Positions 24,775-34,444 are shown, counted from the first letter of the stretch. The stretch: DNA of 64,000 bases from Desulfocurvibacter africanus subsp. africanus DSM 2603 (GCF_000422545.1 NZ_AULZ01000013.1:62001-126000), one strand, 5' to 3'. Notes: a model not told the origin generated them from the sequence alone. A program made the numbers and translations.

Positions 24775-24901
24775 TAAAGCATTTTGCATTTCAGACGCTC
24801 CCTTCGGCGTTGACGGCGGAATTACATTCCGCCTACGCCTGCGGGGCGACAAGCCATGCCGACGCATGGCTTGCAGAGCATTTCAAAAGCAAAATGCTCT
24901 A
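24775..24901 (-). repeat. 127-bp TIR palindromic repeat, copy R5 (variant subfamily)
   Basis: Reverse orientation. The central hairpin is GGCGGAA/TTCCGCC rather than GGCGCAA/TTGCGCC of most copies, so the stem is kept by paired changes. The terminal TAG (minus strand, 24899-24901) is the stop codon of the family 9 glycosyltransferase gene. Confidence 0.85.
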
Positions 24902-25825
24902 AAGAGAATCCTCCACGGCGTGCATGACCATATCCACGCTGATCGCCCGCAGGCAGATGGGGTCCTGGCAGCGCAGGTCGTGGGTCGTCAGGGTGCACGG
25001 ACGGCAGGGGGCCAGATCGGACGGTGCGGCCAGGGCCGTGATGCCCTCGGGAGCCCACATGGTGCGCGAGGTCGGCCCGAACACGGCCACGCCAGGCACG
25101 CCGAGCCTGCCTGCCAGGTGCATGGGGCCGCAGTCGTTGCCGATCGCCACTCGGGTCGAGAGCAGCAAATCTTGCAGATGAAGCGGGTCTTCAAGCCGCA
25201 CGGAGGGTTTGCCGTCCGTATCGAGACCCCGCTCGACTTCGGCCGGGCCGAGCACGAACAAGGGGGATAAGCCCAGCTCTTCCAGCCTGTGAGCCAGTTC
25301 AAGAAATTTGACCAGCGGCCATTGCTTTAGCCTGTGTCCGGCTCCGGAAAAGAGCAGGGCCAGGCGTTTCGCTCCCGGTCCATCCCAGGCGGGCAAGGCC
25401 TGCCGCCAGCCATTTTTCCAGCCTTCCGCCCGGCGTATTCCCTTTCCTTCCAATTGCAGGCTATAGCTTTGGCAAACGGAGACGGTTGCTGCTTGCACGT
25501 CGACCGAGCGCAGGCCTTGCAGATACCAGAGCCTTTCGTCCTGCATCGGCGCGGTAGCTGCCAGGCCGAACCAGGCGACAAGGCTGCGCTCCAGGGCCGC
25601 TGGCCATGGTCCGCCCGGATGCAGGGATTCCACGGCGGCGGCGAGAGGGGCTGGGCAAGGCTGGATACCGAGCGGCGCAAGCCAGGGCAGCCGATCGGAT
25701 CGGCCATGCCAGTACGCCGGCTGATGCGGCAGGCCCAGGCGGAGTTGCCGCAGGGCGGGCCAAGCCAGGAAAAAATCTCCGAGCGCTCCGCGATGAACGA
25801 TTATGATGTTGTCATGCTTATGCAT
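24899..25825 (-). CDS. Glycosyltransferase family 9 (heptosyltransferase-like)
   Basis: The 308-residue protein resembles ADP-heptose:LPS heptosyltransferases. Features are the N-terminal IIIVHRGALGDFFLAWPALRQL nucleotide-sugar fold entry, LLFSGAGHRLKQWPLVKFLELA at the domain junction, and the C-terminal donor-binding NDCGPMHLAGRLGVPGVAVFGPT. It likely adds a heptose or similar sugar to the lipopolysaccharide core at the inner face of the cytoplasmic membrane. A cysteine-rich C-terminal segment (APCRPCTLTTHDLRCQDPICL) is typical of this group. Start ATG 25825 follows AGGATAA. The stop TAG comes from a palindromic repeat. Confidence 0.88.
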   Translation of the reverse strand: MHKHDNIIIVHRGALGDFFLAWPALRQLRLGLPHQPAYWHGRSDRLPWLAPLGIQPCPAPLAAAVESLHPGGPWPAALERSLVAWFGLAATAPMQDERLWYLQGLRSVDVQAATVSVCQSYSLQLEGKGIRRAEGWKNGWRQALPAWDGPGAKRLALLFSGAGHRLKQWPLVKFLELAHRLEELGLSPLFVLGPAEVERGLDTDGKPSVRLEDPLHLQDLLLSTRVAIGNDCGPMHLAGRLGVPGVAVFGPTSRTMWAPEGITALAAPSDLAPCRPCTLTTHDLRCQDPICLRAISVDMVMHAVEDSL

Positions 25826-26013
25826 TTATCCTAATGAGGTAGCGTAATGTTTTATGTGAAGGTTGAGCGATGCCATGTGGATGGTAACGGCGCAAGGCAT
25901 GCGCGAATATGGCTGTGCGCACCGCGCTGCCGACGGTGGTTGGCTGAAAAAGTTTAGGATCGGCTTGAAACGAGGTCAAGCCGCGCCAGATTGGTGCGGT
26001 AGGAGAGTATTTC

Positions 26014-26433
26014 ATGTCTTATCGTAATCCGACACCCACGGTGGACATCATAATCATGATCCCTGGTCGCGGCGTGGTCCTGGTCAAGCGCCGCAACGAA
26101 CCGCATGGATGGGCGCTGCCGGGGGGCTTCATCGACTATGGCGAAACCGCGGAGCAGGCGGCCGTGCGCGAAGCCAGGGAAGAAACCGGCCTGCGCGTTG
26201 AGCTGACGGGCCTTTTCGGCGTCTACTCCGACCCGGCGAGGGATCCCAGGCTGCACACCATCTCCACCGTGTTCACCGCCGTTGCCGTCGATCCGACGGA
26301 GCTCAAGGCCGGGGATGACGCGGCAGGCGTCGAGGTATTCGCGCCGGGCAAATGGCCCGAGCCCATGGTCTTCGATCACGCCAGGATCCTCGACGACTAC
26401 CTGCAAACGCTACGGCGGCTGGCCATTCGATGA
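26014..26433 (+). CDS. Nudix hydrolase (ADP-ribose pyrophosphatase-like)
   Basis: The 139-residue protein contains a complete nudix box, [24 protein letters not shown], in which the REXXEE residues bind the catalytic metals. The fold hydrolyses nucleoside diphosphates linked to another group; [25 protein letters not shown] at the N-terminus is like ADP-ribose or NADH pyrophosphatases, but ADP-glucose is also conceivable because glgA is the next gene. AGGAGA lies upstream of the ATG. The gap to glgA is only 50 bases, suggesting one transcript. Confidence 0.88.
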   Translation: MSYRNPTPTVDIIIMIPGRGVVLVKRRNEPHGWALPGGFIDYGETAEQAAVREAREETGLRVELTGLFGVYSDPARDPRLHTISTVFTAVAVDPTELKAGDDAAGVEVFAPGKWPEPMVFDHARILDDYLQTLRRLAIR

Positions 26434-26483
26434 TCCGTACCTCAAGCAAGGATTGCAACGCCCGCAAGGGATTGTGAGGTTAC

Positions 26484-27968
26484 ATGGCCACGGCAACCCA
26501 GGTGCTCTTTGTCACCTCGGAGATATACCCATTCTCAAAGACCGGCGGCCTGGCCGACGTGCTCGGCTCCCTGCCGCTGGCCATTCGCGACCGGGGCATT
26601 CCCGCGGCCGTCATTACGCCGTTCTACGGCCGGCTGCGCACCGGCAACTATCAGCTCCGCCTGGTTTCGGACGACTGCCCCGTGGGTTATCCGTGGCCGT
26701 CCACCACGGCCGAGATCTACCAAGCCGACTATGAGGGCGTGCCGGTCTACTTCGTCTCCCGGGGCGAGTATTTCGACCGTCGCTACTATTACAACACTCA
26801 TGCCGGCGACTACTTCGACAACTGCGAGCGCTTCAACTTCTTCTGCCGTGCCGCCTTGTCGTGGATTCGCCGCCAGGGCGAGGCGCCCAAGATCATCCAC
26901 TGCAACGACTGGCAGAGCGGACTGGTGCCGGCTTACCTGGAATTCATGCGCCGCAACGATCCGTACTGGCGCGAGACCCGCACGGTCATGACCATTCACA
27001 ACCTGGCCTTCCAGGGTCGCTTCTCCTCGCGTCTGTTCTGGGAGTCCGGCCTGCCCCACGAGGCCTGGCACATGGACGGCGTGGAGTATTACGGCGACTT
27101 TTCGCTGCTCAAGGCCGGCATCGCCTACTCGGACATGATCACCACGGTTTCGCCCAGCTATGCCCGCGAGATCCTGGGCTGCGACTTCGGCTGCGGGCTG
27201 GAGGGCATCCTGAGCGCCCGTTCGTATCGGTTGCGCGGCATCCTTAACGGAGCGGACTATGGCGTGTGGGACCCGCGCGACGACAAGTTCCTGCCTTGCG
27301 CATACGGACACGAGGAGTTGAGCGGCAAGCACCGCTGCAAGCAGATGCTCCTGCGCGAGTTTTGCCTCTCAGACATGCTCGAGGACAGGCCTCTTTTGGG
27401 CTTCATCGGCCGTCTGCGCGACCAGAAAGGCATCGACCTGCTCATCGAGATCATGTCGCGGATCATGGACATGGGCGTTGGCGTTATCGTCCTGGGCGAG
27501 GGCGACCTGAGCTACGAGGCCCGGCTTTTGGAGCTCATGGAGGAATACCCCGGACGGCTCGCGGTGCAGGTCGGCTACACCGAGGACTTGGCGCACCGCA
27601 TCCAGGCCGGCGCGGACATTTTCCTAATGCCCTCGCGTTACGAACCTTGCGGCCTGACCCAGATGTACGCCCTGCGCTATGGCACTCCGCCCGTTGCCAC
27701 GGCCGTGGGCGGCTTGCGCGACACGATCGTGCCCCATCCCGATCCACGGTCCACGGGCTTCACCTTCGAGCGATCCGAGCCCGGGCAATTCCTGGAAGCC
27801 ATCCAGCGGGCAGTGAGCCTGTTTCAGGATCAGGGGCAATGGCAAGCCATGGTCATGCGGGCCATGCAGGAGAATTTCACCTGGGACAAGGCTGCGGAGA
27901 AGTACCTGGAGGTCTACCGGGAAGCGGGAGCACGTGTGCAGCCCGATCCGACTTTGATCCAGGCCTGA
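26484..27968 (+). CDS. glgA: Glycogen synthase (ADP-glucose type, GT5)
   Basis: GlgA (494 residues) extends alpha-1,4-glucan chains from ADP-glucose. The N-terminal [22 protein letters not shown] holds the KTGGL donor-binding motif. [13 protein letters not shown] and [12 protein letters not shown] mark the catalytic cleft, and the C-terminal domain has [15 protein letters not shown] and [20 protein letters not shown] with the conserved glutamate and cysteine. Start ATG 26484 follows GAGG. It is followed by a glycogen-binding-domain protein and glgB, forming the synthetic half of glycogen metabolism. Confidence 0.95.
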   Translation: MATATQVLFVTSEIYPFSKTGGLADVLGSLPLAIRDRGIPAAVITPFYGRLRTGNYQLRLVSDDCPVGYPWPSTTAEIYQADYEGVPVYFVSRGEYFDRRYYYNTHAGDYFDNCERFNFFCRAALSWIRRQGEAPKIIHCNDWQSGLVPAYLEFMRRNDPYWRETRTVMTIHNLAFQGRFSSRLFWESGLPHEAWHMDGVEYYGDFSLLKAGIAYSDMITTVSPSYAREILGCDFGCGLEGILSARSYRLRGILNGADYGVWDPRDDKFLPCAYGHEELSGKHRCKQMLLREFCLSDMLEDRPLLGFIGRLRDQKGIDLLIEIMSRIMDMGVGVIVLGEGDLSYEARLLELMEEYPGRLAVQVGYTEDLAHRIQAGADIFLMPSRYEPCGLTQMYALRYGTPPVATAVGGLRDTIVPHPDPRSTGFTFERSEPGQFLEAIQRAVSLFQDQGQWQAMVMRAMQENFTWDKAAEKYLEVYREAGARVQPDPTLIQA

Positions 27969-28149
27969 TCTTGATCTGATGCGCCCCGGTGTCTGCCTGA
28001 CCTGCGACGCTTGCGTACCTGTGACAAAGTTCGTATATGATTGATTATAGATATAGACGCTCTCCGGCGCGGAACCACCGCACCGACGCGTAAGTTGCGC
28101 AACGCCCATGACGCCGTCCCTGGAGTCGGCGGGAATTCGGAGACATCAC

Positions 28150-28458
28150 ATGGCACTGAAGAAAAAATATTTGAAGACAAAACCCCTGTGCAAGGTAAGC
28201 TTCTCCCTGCCCAAGGAGGTGACGAACGGTGTCGACACGGTGCAACTCGTGGGCGACTTCAATGACTGGGACCGTTCCGCCACACCCATGAAGCGCTCCA
28301 AGGCCGGCGAGTACAGTGTGACCATCGATCTCGAAGCCGGCAGGGATTACCAGTATCGCTATCTGCTCGGCGAGAGCGACTGGCGCAACGACCCGGCGGC
28401 TGACAGGTATGAGTACAACGCCTTCGCAGGCAGCGAGAATTCCGTGGTTTCGGTTTAG
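28150..28458 (+). CDS. Stand-alone CBM48 (glycogen-binding/isoamylase N-terminal) domain protein
   Basis: The whole 102-residue protein is one carbohydrate-binding module of the CBM48 / AMPK-beta glycogen-binding type: VSFSLPKEV, VQLVGDFNDWD, ATPMKRSKAGEYSVTIDLEAGRDYQYRYLL and WRNDPAADRY. The Trp and Lys residues that contact glucan are in these strands. No catalytic domain is attached, so it probably guides or regulates glycogen enzymes rather than acting alone; its place between glgA and glgB supports this. ATG 28150 has GGAGA upstream. The TAG stop is the first triplet of repeat R6. Confidence 0.85.
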   Translation: MALKKKYLKTKPLCKVSFSLPKEVTNGVDTVQLVGDFNDWDRSATPMKRSKAGEYSVTIDLEAGRDYQYRYLLGESDWRNDPAADRYEYNAFAGSENSVVSV

Positions 28459-28583
28459 AGCATTTTGCTTTTGAAAATGCTCTGCAAGCCATGCGTCGGC
28501 ATGGCTTGTCGCCCCGCAGGCGTAGGCGGAATGTAATTCCGCCGTCAACGCCGAAGGGAGCGTCTGAAATACAAAATGCTTTA
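28456..28583 (+). repeat. 127-bp TIR palindromic repeat, copy R6 (variant subfamily)
   Basis: Plus orientation and of the same GGCGGAA/TTCCGCC subfamily as the copy at 24775; the two differ at only a few bases and are probably recent relatives. It supplies the TAG stop of the CBM48 gene. The rest of the 357-base gap before glgB holds only a possible promoter. Confidence 0.85.
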
Positions 28584-28665
28584 GAAGACCGCTGCAAAAC
28601 GAGTAGGTGGGCAGGAAGGCCTGTTTTGGGTGAGCGCAAAGCAACCCTGGGCAGAGCGGGTCAGC

Positions 28666-28692
28666 TTGCTCAAACATTGCCAAGTTTATAAT
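28666..28692 (+). promoter_or_regulatory. Possible promoter of glgB
   Basis: A perfect TATAAT (28687-28692) is preceded by TTGCTC (28666-28671) with a short 15-base spacer. It is 123 bases upstream of glgB. The spacing is not ideal, so this is weak. Confidence 0.3.
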
Positions 28693-28815
28693 GCAGGGCG
28701 GGCTTCTTTAGCTTTCGATTGTGGGATACTAAAACATTGCGCCAGGACGAATCCGCGATCGGGCCTGGTTTCTTCATATTGCGCGCGGTCAGAAGAAAAG
28801 CGCAGGCACTAATCC

Positions 28816-30750
28816 ATGCAGTATTGCAGCACGGAACCGGCATACATCCCGCCTTTCGACCTGTATCTTTTCGGCCGCGGCGAGCATTGGGACATATACC
28901 GCCTTCTTGGTGCGCATCCCGCCGGGGGAAGCGAGGCCGAAGCCAGCGAGCAAGGCTATCCCAAGGGCTGGAGTTTCGCGGTCTGGGCGCCCAACGCGCG
29001 CGCGGTTAGCGTGGTCGGCGACTTCAACTGCTGGCAGCCCGGTGTATCGCCTCTGTACCCGGTGGCCGACTCGGGCATCTGGGCGGGAGTCATCGCCGGC
29101 CTGAACAAAGGCGCTTTCTACAAACTCGCAGTGGAACAGGCCTGCGGCGGCGTCGTTTTCAAGACAGACCCTTACGCCTTATACGCCGAGCGCCGGCCGG
29201 GCAACGCGGCTATCCTCTGGCACCTGGACGAATATGTTTGGGGCGACGGCGAGTGGATGGCCCGCCGCCGCGAGCAAGGATTGCCCTTCAACAGGCCAGT
29301 GAGCATCTACGAGGTCCACGCCGGCTCCTGGCGCGTAAACGGCGGCGGCTACGGCAACTTCCTGACCTACCGCGAACTGGCCGACAAGCTCATCCCCTAC
29401 GTGCGCGACCTGGGTTTCACGCATATCGAGTTCATGCCCCTGGCCGAGCATCCCCTGGACCAGTCCTGGGGCTACCAGACCAGCCACTATTTCGCGCCCA
29501 CTTCGCGCTACGGCACGCCCGAGGATCTGCGCTACTTCGTGGACCAATGCCACCAGGCCGGCATCGGCGTCATCCTCGACTGGGTGCCGGGCCATTTCCC
29601 CAAGGACGAATGGTGCCTGGGCCGCTTCGACGGCACGGCCCTTTTCGAACATGAAGATTGGCGACGGGGCGAGCACCCGGACTGGGGCACCTACATCTTC
29701 AATTACGGTCGCCACGAGGTGCGCAACTTCCTCTTCGCCAATGCGCTCTACTGGCTCAAGGAGTTTCACTTCGACGGCCTGCGCATCGATGCCGTGGCCT
29801 CCATGCTCTACCTGGACTACTCGCGACAGGAAGGCGAGTGGCTGCCCAACGAACAGGGCGGCAAGGAGAACCTCGAAGCCATCGGCTTCCTGCGTGAGCT
29901 GAACCGCGTGGTGCACGAGCACTACCCCGGCGCCATCATGGTCGCCGAGGAGTCCACGGCTTGGCCGGGCGTCTCCCGTCCACTCTATACCGGCGGCCTG
30001 GGCTTCACTTTCAAGTGGAATATGGGCTGGATGCACGACAGCCTGGAATATATCTCCAAGGAGCCGATTCACCGCGCTCATCATCACAATAACCTGACCT
30101 TCTCCATGCTCTATGCCTTCTCGGAAAACTTCGTGCTGCCCATCTCCCATGACGAGGTGGTGCACGGCAAAAAGGCCCTGCTGGCCAAGATGCCTGGCGA
30201 CTACTGGCAGCAGTTCGCCAATCAGCGAGCCTTTTTCGCCTACCAGTGGGCCCACCCTGGCAAGAAGCTCCTGTTCATGGGTGCGGAGTTCGGCCAATGG
30301 AACGAGTGGAGCAGCGAGCGCCAGCTCGAATGGGAGGTCACGGGCTATCCGCCCCACCAGGGGCTCATGGCCCTGGTGCGTGACCTGAATGCGCTTTTGC
30401 GCGCCGAGCCGGCCATGCATGAGGCCGACCACGACTGGCCCGGTTTCGAGTGGGTGGATTTCGCGGACTACGAGAATTCGGTCATCAGCTTCCTGCGCAA
30501 GGACAGCCGGGGCGAACCCATTTTGTGGGTCTTCAACTTCACGCCGGTGGTGCGTGGGGGTTACCGCATCGGCTGCCCCATGGCCGGCTGGTGGCGCGAA
30601 ATACTCAATACCGACGCAGCCTGCTACGGCGGTTCCAATGTCGGCAACGGAGGCGGAGCCATGGCGCTGGACGTGCGCCGCGAACCTTGGCCCGCCACTC
30701 TGGAGCTGGTCCTGCCGCCCTTGGCTGCCGTGGCCTTCAAGCCTGCCTGA
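28816..30750 (+). CDS. glgB: 1,4-alpha-glucan branching enzyme
   Basis: GlgB (644 residues, GH13) cuts and re-attaches alpha-1,4 chains as alpha-1,6 branches in glycogen. The N-terminal CBM48 module has [18 protein letters not shown]. The barrel domain shows the four conserved regions: [25 protein letters not shown] with the nucleophile Asp, [11 protein letters not shown] with the acid Glu, and [10 protein letters not shown] with the third Asp. The C-terminal beta domain follows. The ATG at 28816 has only a weak GCAGG upstream. A 15-bp inverted repeat marks its 3' end. Confidence 0.94.
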   Translation: MQYCSTEPAYIPPFDLYLFGRGEHWDIYRLLGAHPAGGSEAEASEQGYPKGWSFAVWAPNARAVSVVGDFNCWQPGVSPLYPVADSGIWAGVIAGLNKGAFYKLAVEQACGGVVFKTDPYALYAERRPGNAAILWHLDEYVWGDGEWMARRREQGLPFNRPVSIYEVHAGSWRVNGGGYGNFLTYRELADKLIPYVRDLGFTHIEFMPLAEHPLDQSWGYQTSHYFAPTSRYGTPEDLRYFVDQCHQAGIGVILDWVPGHFPKDEWCLGRFDGTALFEHEDWRRGEHPDWGTYIFNYGRHEVRNFLFANALYWLKEFHFDGLRIDAVASMLYLDYSRQEGEWLPNEQGGKENLEAIGFLRELNRVVHEHYPGAIMVAEESTAWPGVSRPLYTGGLGFTFKWNMGWMHDSLEYISKEPIHRAHHHNNLTFSMLYAFSENFVLPISHDEVVHGKKALLAKMPGDYWQQFANQRAFFAYQWAHPGKKLLFMGAEFGQWNEWSSERQLEWEVTGYPPHQGLMALVRDLNALLRAEPAMHEADHDWPGFEWVDFADYENSVISFLRKDSRGEPILWVFNFTPVVRGGYRIGCPMAGWWREILNTDAACYGGSNVGNGGGAMALDVRREPWPATLELVLPPLAAVAFKPA

Positions 30751-30755
30751 TAAAG

Positions 30756-30799
30756 CGTGAAGAGAAGCGCGGCCTGGTTTGGTGGCGCTTCTCTTCACG
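30756..30799. terminator. Hairpin at the 3' end of glgB
   Basis: CGTGAAGAGAAGCGC (30756-30770) is perfectly complementary to 30785-30799 around a 14-base loop, directly after the glgB stop. There is no U-run, so it may work with Rho, protect the mRNA end, or be a repeat fragment. Confidence 0.5.
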
Positions 30800-30841
30800 G
30801 CTTGTGTCCGCAAGACAGGGCTTTTCTGGTTCCGATCCGCT

Positions 30842-30969
30842 TAAGGCAGATTGCTTATAAGACGCCCGCTCCGGCGTTGACGGCGCAAGTAAATTGCGCC
30901 TACGCCTACGCGGCGGCAAGCCATGCCGACGCATGGCTTGCAGAGCATTCTCAAAAGCAAAATGCTCTA
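30842..30969 (-). repeat. 127-bp TIR palindromic repeat, copy R7
   Basis: Reverse orientation with a slightly decayed left terminus (TAAGGCAG). It lies in the 304-base gap between glgB and pdxA, both on the plus strand, so here no minus-strand gene reads into its TAG end. It is the one copy that breaks the orientation pattern. Confidence 0.85.
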
Positions 30970-31054
30970 AGAAATCAATAAGATTATCCGCGTCAGTCCT
31001 GATGTGGGCGTGCATGGTGTCGCCCTGTCCGGCTGCGGAAACGAAGGTATTTAA

Positions 31055-32065
31055 ATGGTGAAACCCCTGCTCGTAACGCTCGGCGATCCCGGAGGCCTGG
31101 GCCCGGAGCTGGCCTGTCGCCTTTTCGCGCAACAGCCGCCCCTGAACAGGCCCGTCGTGCTCATCGGTCAGGAGTCCTCCCTGGCGGATATGGCCCGGCG
31201 TTTCGCTCCGGATTTGAGTTGGGAGCGTCTGGACGAGAGCGTCACGAGGCATAATGAAAACGCGGCTAATGCGTCCGAATATAACCTTGCGCCTGGGCTC
31301 TATCTCCTAGAGCCTGAGGGTGTCGGGGACATCAGCGTTCCGCTGGGCCGAGGCTCTGCCGAAGGCGGCCTCGTCGCGGGCCACAGCCTGGATCTGGCCT
31401 GCGACCTGCTGCTCTCCGGATGGTCGGGAATCCTGGTGACCTGTCCGCTCAACAAGGCCATGTTGCAGGACGCGGGCTTCGACTTTCCCGGTCACACCGA
31501 ATTCCTGGCACGTCGGGCCGGGCTTGGGCCGGACGAGGTCACCATGCACCTGTGCGGACCCAAGCTGCGCGTGAGCCTGGTCACCACGCACCCGCCGCTC
31601 AAGGATGTGCCTGGGCTCATAACGCGCGAGAGCGTACTGCGCGCCCTGCGCCATACGTGCGATTTTACGCGACGGCTCGGCCTTTCCGCACCGGTTGCCG
31701 TGTGCGGCCTCAATCCGCATGCCGGCGAGTGGGGCCACATCGGCCGCGAGGAGATCGACACCATCACCCCGGCCATCGAGGAGGCCAAAGCGCAAGGCTT
31801 TGCCGCGGAGGGCCCATTCCCTGCCGACACGGTTTTCCATCGGGCCGTGCGCGGCGATTTCTCGGCAGTGCTGGCCATGTACCACGACCAAGGCCTGGGG
31901 CCGCTCAAGCTGATACACTTCGGCGAGGCGGTCAACGTGACGCTGGGCCTGCCCTTTGTGCGCACCTCCGTGGACCACGGCACAGGCTACGACATCGCCG
32001 GCCAGGGCATCGCGGACCTCGGCAGCCTGCGTGCGGCCATAGAACTGGCGGAGCGGCTGGGTTGA
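31055..32065 (+). CDS. pdxA: 4-hydroxythreonine-4-phosphate dehydrogenase
   Basis: The 336-residue NAD-dependent enzyme oxidises 4-phosphohydroxythreonine in pyridoxal phosphate synthesis (DXP-dependent route). Signatures are LLVTLGDPGGLGPELA at the start, FDFPGHTEFLARRAG with the metal-binding His, CGLNPHAGEWGHIGREE, AMYHDQGLGPLKLIHF and VRTSVDHGTGYDIAGQG. A family relative, PdxA2, acts on other threonate phosphates; this one looks like classic PdxA because all three histidine motifs are intact. GAAGG lies upstream of the ATG. Confidence 0.93.
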   Translation: MVKPLLVTLGDPGGLGPELACRLFAQQPPLNRPVVLIGQESSLADMARRFAPDLSWERLDESVTRHNENAANASEYNLAPGLYLLEPEGVGDISVPLGRGSAEGGLVAGHSLDLACDLLLSGWSGILVTCPLNKAMLQDAGFDFPGHTEFLARRAGLGPDEVTMHLCGPKLRVSLVTTHPPLKDVPGLITRESVLRALRHTCDFTRRLGLSAPVAVCGLNPHAGEWGHIGREEIDTITPAIEEAKAQGFAAEGPFPADTVFHRAVRGDFSAVLAMYHDQGLGPLKLIHFGEAVNVTLGLPFVRTSVDHGTGYDIAGQGIADLGSLRAAIELAERLG

Positions 32066-32075
32066 ACGGGACGGT

Positions 32076-33191
32076 TCAGCTGGAGAAGTAGCGCTTGCGT
32101 CGGCTCTGGTAGAGCAGTTCAGGCAGCACGGCGGCCTTGAAGCCCGCCCCGGGCGAGTCGAGGGAGAAGGCGCGTTGGCGGGTGATCAGATCGGGATTCT
32201 GGGCCAAGCGGTTGTAGACGTGGGTGTACTGCACTGCCAGGAGATCGTCTCGCCAGTAGGTTTCGACCCAGGTGCGCGCGGCCTTGCCCAAAGCCACGGT
32301 TTCGGCCGGATGCTCCACGAGATAGTGCAGCACCTCCACGGCGTCTTCCAGGCGCACATTGAGGAACGGGCTTTCCGCTGCGCCCGATATCTCACGCAGA
32401 ACGAAGTCGGTGCGTGCGTCCAGGTAGCAAAGCACCGGCTTGCCCAGGCAGACGCCTTCCAATCCCGAAAGATGAAAGCTGCCGTTGACCAGGTCGTCGA
32501 GGATGATGCGCGCATGGCGCTTGATGTGCAGCACCTCGCTCAGAGGCATGCCGTTGACCGTGCGGGCCGAGCAGCCCGTCAGCTCCATTACTCGGTCCAT
32601 GACGGCCATGGTTTCGGGCGCGCCCTTGGTGTTCCAGCGGTCTTCCCAGGCGCTGGTAAGCTTGGACGGCGCAAAGGCGATGTCCAACGTGGGCTCGCCG
32701 TCGCGCTCCGGCACGAGCGGGGAGTATTCGAGCTGATTGTGGGGCAGGATGTTGGGCACCACCCGCGCCTTGGGATAGAAGCGCTCGGGGTATTGGGAGA
32801 TGACCAGGGTAGGCGCTTCGTCGAAGGCGACGATCTCCTCGGGCCGCTTGCCCATGTGCTTGGCGACGATCTGAGGCGTGGAATGGTACTGGCGGACGAA
32901 GAGCGCGCCCTTGCGCCGCAGGTCGCGGAAATCTATGGGCGCGAAATCGCGGCTGTCCAGATCGAGGTAGTTGTGCAGGTGGATGATGTCCGCCTTGCGC
33001 GCGACCTCAATGGCTTCTTCCTGCTGCTCGGAGAAGATGATGTCGTACTCGAACCAGCCATGCTCGGTTCTGGGGTCGTAGCGCTTAAGGTCAATCAGCC
33101 GGACATCGTGCACTGTATGCTTCTGGAGCGTGGAAGCCAGCCTATGGGGCGCGCCGGCCAGGGAATTCTTGGAGAAATGCACGATGTTCAT
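32076..33191 (-). CDS. Glycosyltransferase (GT4-like), surface polysaccharide
   Basis: The 371-residue protein has a GT-B layout: MNIVHFSKNSLAGAPHRLASTLQKH at the N-terminus (substrate side) and SGLEGVCLGKPVLCYLDARTD in the C-terminal donor-binding half, with the conserved glutamate-like position in HLSGLEG. No membrane segment is seen. It is directly downstream of a neuB-like gene with a 12-base separation of starts and stops, so it probably transfers a sugar made in that pathway or a related one. The exact sugar is unknown. The ATG at 33191 is preferred to a GTG at 33203. Confidence 0.7.
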   Translation of the reverse strand: MNIVHFSKNSLAGAPHRLASTLQKHTVHDVRLIDLKRYDPRTEHGWFEYDIIFSEQQEEAIEVARKADIIHLHNYLDLDSRDFAPIDFRDLRRKGALFVRQYHSTPQIVAKHMGKRPEEIVAFDEAPTLVISQYPERFYPKARVVPNILPHNQLEYSPLVPERDGEPTLDIAFAPSKLTSAWEDRWNTKGAPETMAVMDRVMELTGCSARTVNGMPLSEVLHIKRHARIILDDLVNGSFHLSGLEGVCLGKPVLCYLDARTDFVLREISGAAESPFLNVRLEDAVEVLHYLVEHPAETVALGKAARTWVETYWRDDLLAVQYTHVYNRLAQNPDLITRQRAFSLDSPGAGFKAAVLPELLYQSRRKRYFSS

Positions 33192-33202
33192 AGTGCATTC
33201 CA

Positions 33203-34288
33203 CTAGCCTGTCAGCATATTCCAGGCAAGCATTTCATCCTGCCGCACGGCAACTAGCAGTTTTTTGCCCATGATGCGCTCAAGCTCCAGGGGAGAGATGC
33301 CGTCCCGAGGATCGCCGGCGCTCTTGGCCAGAAAATCTTCCGCGCCCAGGCGGTGGTTGGCCGGAAGGTCGCGCGCAGCCACGAGGCTCTTGCGCAGCTT
33401 GGCGGCCGCATTGCGCTCGCCGGCAAAGACCTGCTTTTCACCCACCAGCCGGGCCTTCTCCACGTCACGCACCATGCTCGCCAGGCTGGCGAACTCGGCG
33501 GGCTCCAGGGATGCCTGGTGGTCCGTGCCGGGTAGTCGCCTGTCCAGCGTGAAATGGCGTTCGATCACGCAAGCGCCCAATGCCGCGGCGGCCACGGATG
33601 GCCCCAGGCCCAGTTCGTGTCCCGAGTAACCCACGGGCAGGCCATAACGTCGGCGAATGAGCTCCATGACCGGCAGGGATACTTCCTCGGGTGGGCAGGG
33701 ATAGGTGCTGTTGCAGTGCAAGAGGATGATCTGTTCGTGAAAACGCGTGGCATTGGCTACGGCCGCGTCGATCTCCGCCAGCACGCTCATGCCGGTGGAG
33801 ATGATGAGGGGGAGCTGGAGCGCTGCTGCCTGGCGGATAAGCGGAAGGTTGATCACGTCCGCCGAGCATATCTTGAGCAGGCCCACGCCGATTCGGGTGA
33901 GCTGGTCGAGGCTTACGGGATCCCACGGCGTGGCGAAAAAGACCAGGCCCAGGCTCTCCGCCAGGGTTTTGCATTCTGCCAACTGGTCCAGCGACAACTC
34001 CAGCGCCCGGCGGTGTTCGCCATAGGTGGGGCCAAAACTATTGGGTCCGGTGTAGGGACGCGCTTGTCCAGCGCGGGTGAGCAGGGCGTCCACGTCGCGC
34101 TTCTGGAACTTTACGGCATCGGCTCCACAGCGGGCTGCGGCCATGACCAGTTCACGGGCCTTGGCAGGGTCGCCCTGGTGGTTCTGGCCGATTTCGGCCA
34201 CCAGAAAGCAGGGCGCGCCGAAGCCGACACGCTTGTTCACGGGTCCGGAGCGGACCTCCAATGTAGCGGGAATTCTGTTCTGGAGCAC
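33203..34288 (-). CDS. NeuB-family nonulosonic acid (sialic/legionaminic/pseudaminic) synthase
   Basis: The 361-residue protein condenses phosphoenolpyruvate with an amino sugar to make a nine-carbon acidic sugar. Family motifs are FLVAEIGQNHQGDPAKARELVMAA, ADAVKFQKRD, FATPWDP, KICSADVINLPLI, STGMSVLAEID, LLHCNSTYPCPPEEVSL, GYSGHELG and ERHFTLDR. A C-terminal antifreeze-like (SAF) domain includes KSLVAARDLPANHRL. The partner genes for the precursor and for CMP activation are not here, though the neighbouring kdsB is a CMP-sugar synthetase for Kdo. The start used is a GTG at 34288; the region has no good ribosome site, so it is uncertain. Confidence 0.85.
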   Translation of the reverse strand: MLQNRIPATLEVRSGPVNKRVGFGAPCFLVAEIGQNHQGDPAKARELVMAAARCGADAVKFQKRDVDALLTRAGQARPYTGPNSFGPTYGEHRRALELSLDQLAECKTLAESLGLVFFATPWDPVSLDQLTRIGVGLLKICSADVINLPLIRQAAALQLPLIISTGMSVLAEIDAAVANATRFHEQIILLHCNSTYPCPPEEVSLPVMELIRRRYGLPVGYSGHELGLGPSVAAAALGACVIERHFTLDRRLPGTDHQASLEPAEFASLASMVRDVEKARLVGEKQVFAGERNAAAKLRKSLVAARDLPANHRLGAEDFLAKSAGDPRDGISPLELERIMGKKLLVAVRQDEMLAWNMLTG

Positions 34289-34444
34289 TGGTTGCCTATG
34301 CGGGCTTGGGCTCAGGCCGTATACTGGCGCCTGGGCAGCGATGACAGACTCTTCGGGGTCGAATGCAAGAAACCAGCCGGTTCCGGGCCATCTCCGCGTA
34401 TTTACGAGGAAAGCAGCCTAGGATTTTCAAATCCGGGTGCGCGG

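Noticed and set aside
1169-30969. The repeated 127-bp units as a CRISPR array or insertion sequence with transposase.
   Set aside because: The copies are scattered by kilobases, have no spacers, and contain no coding capacity or transposase motif.
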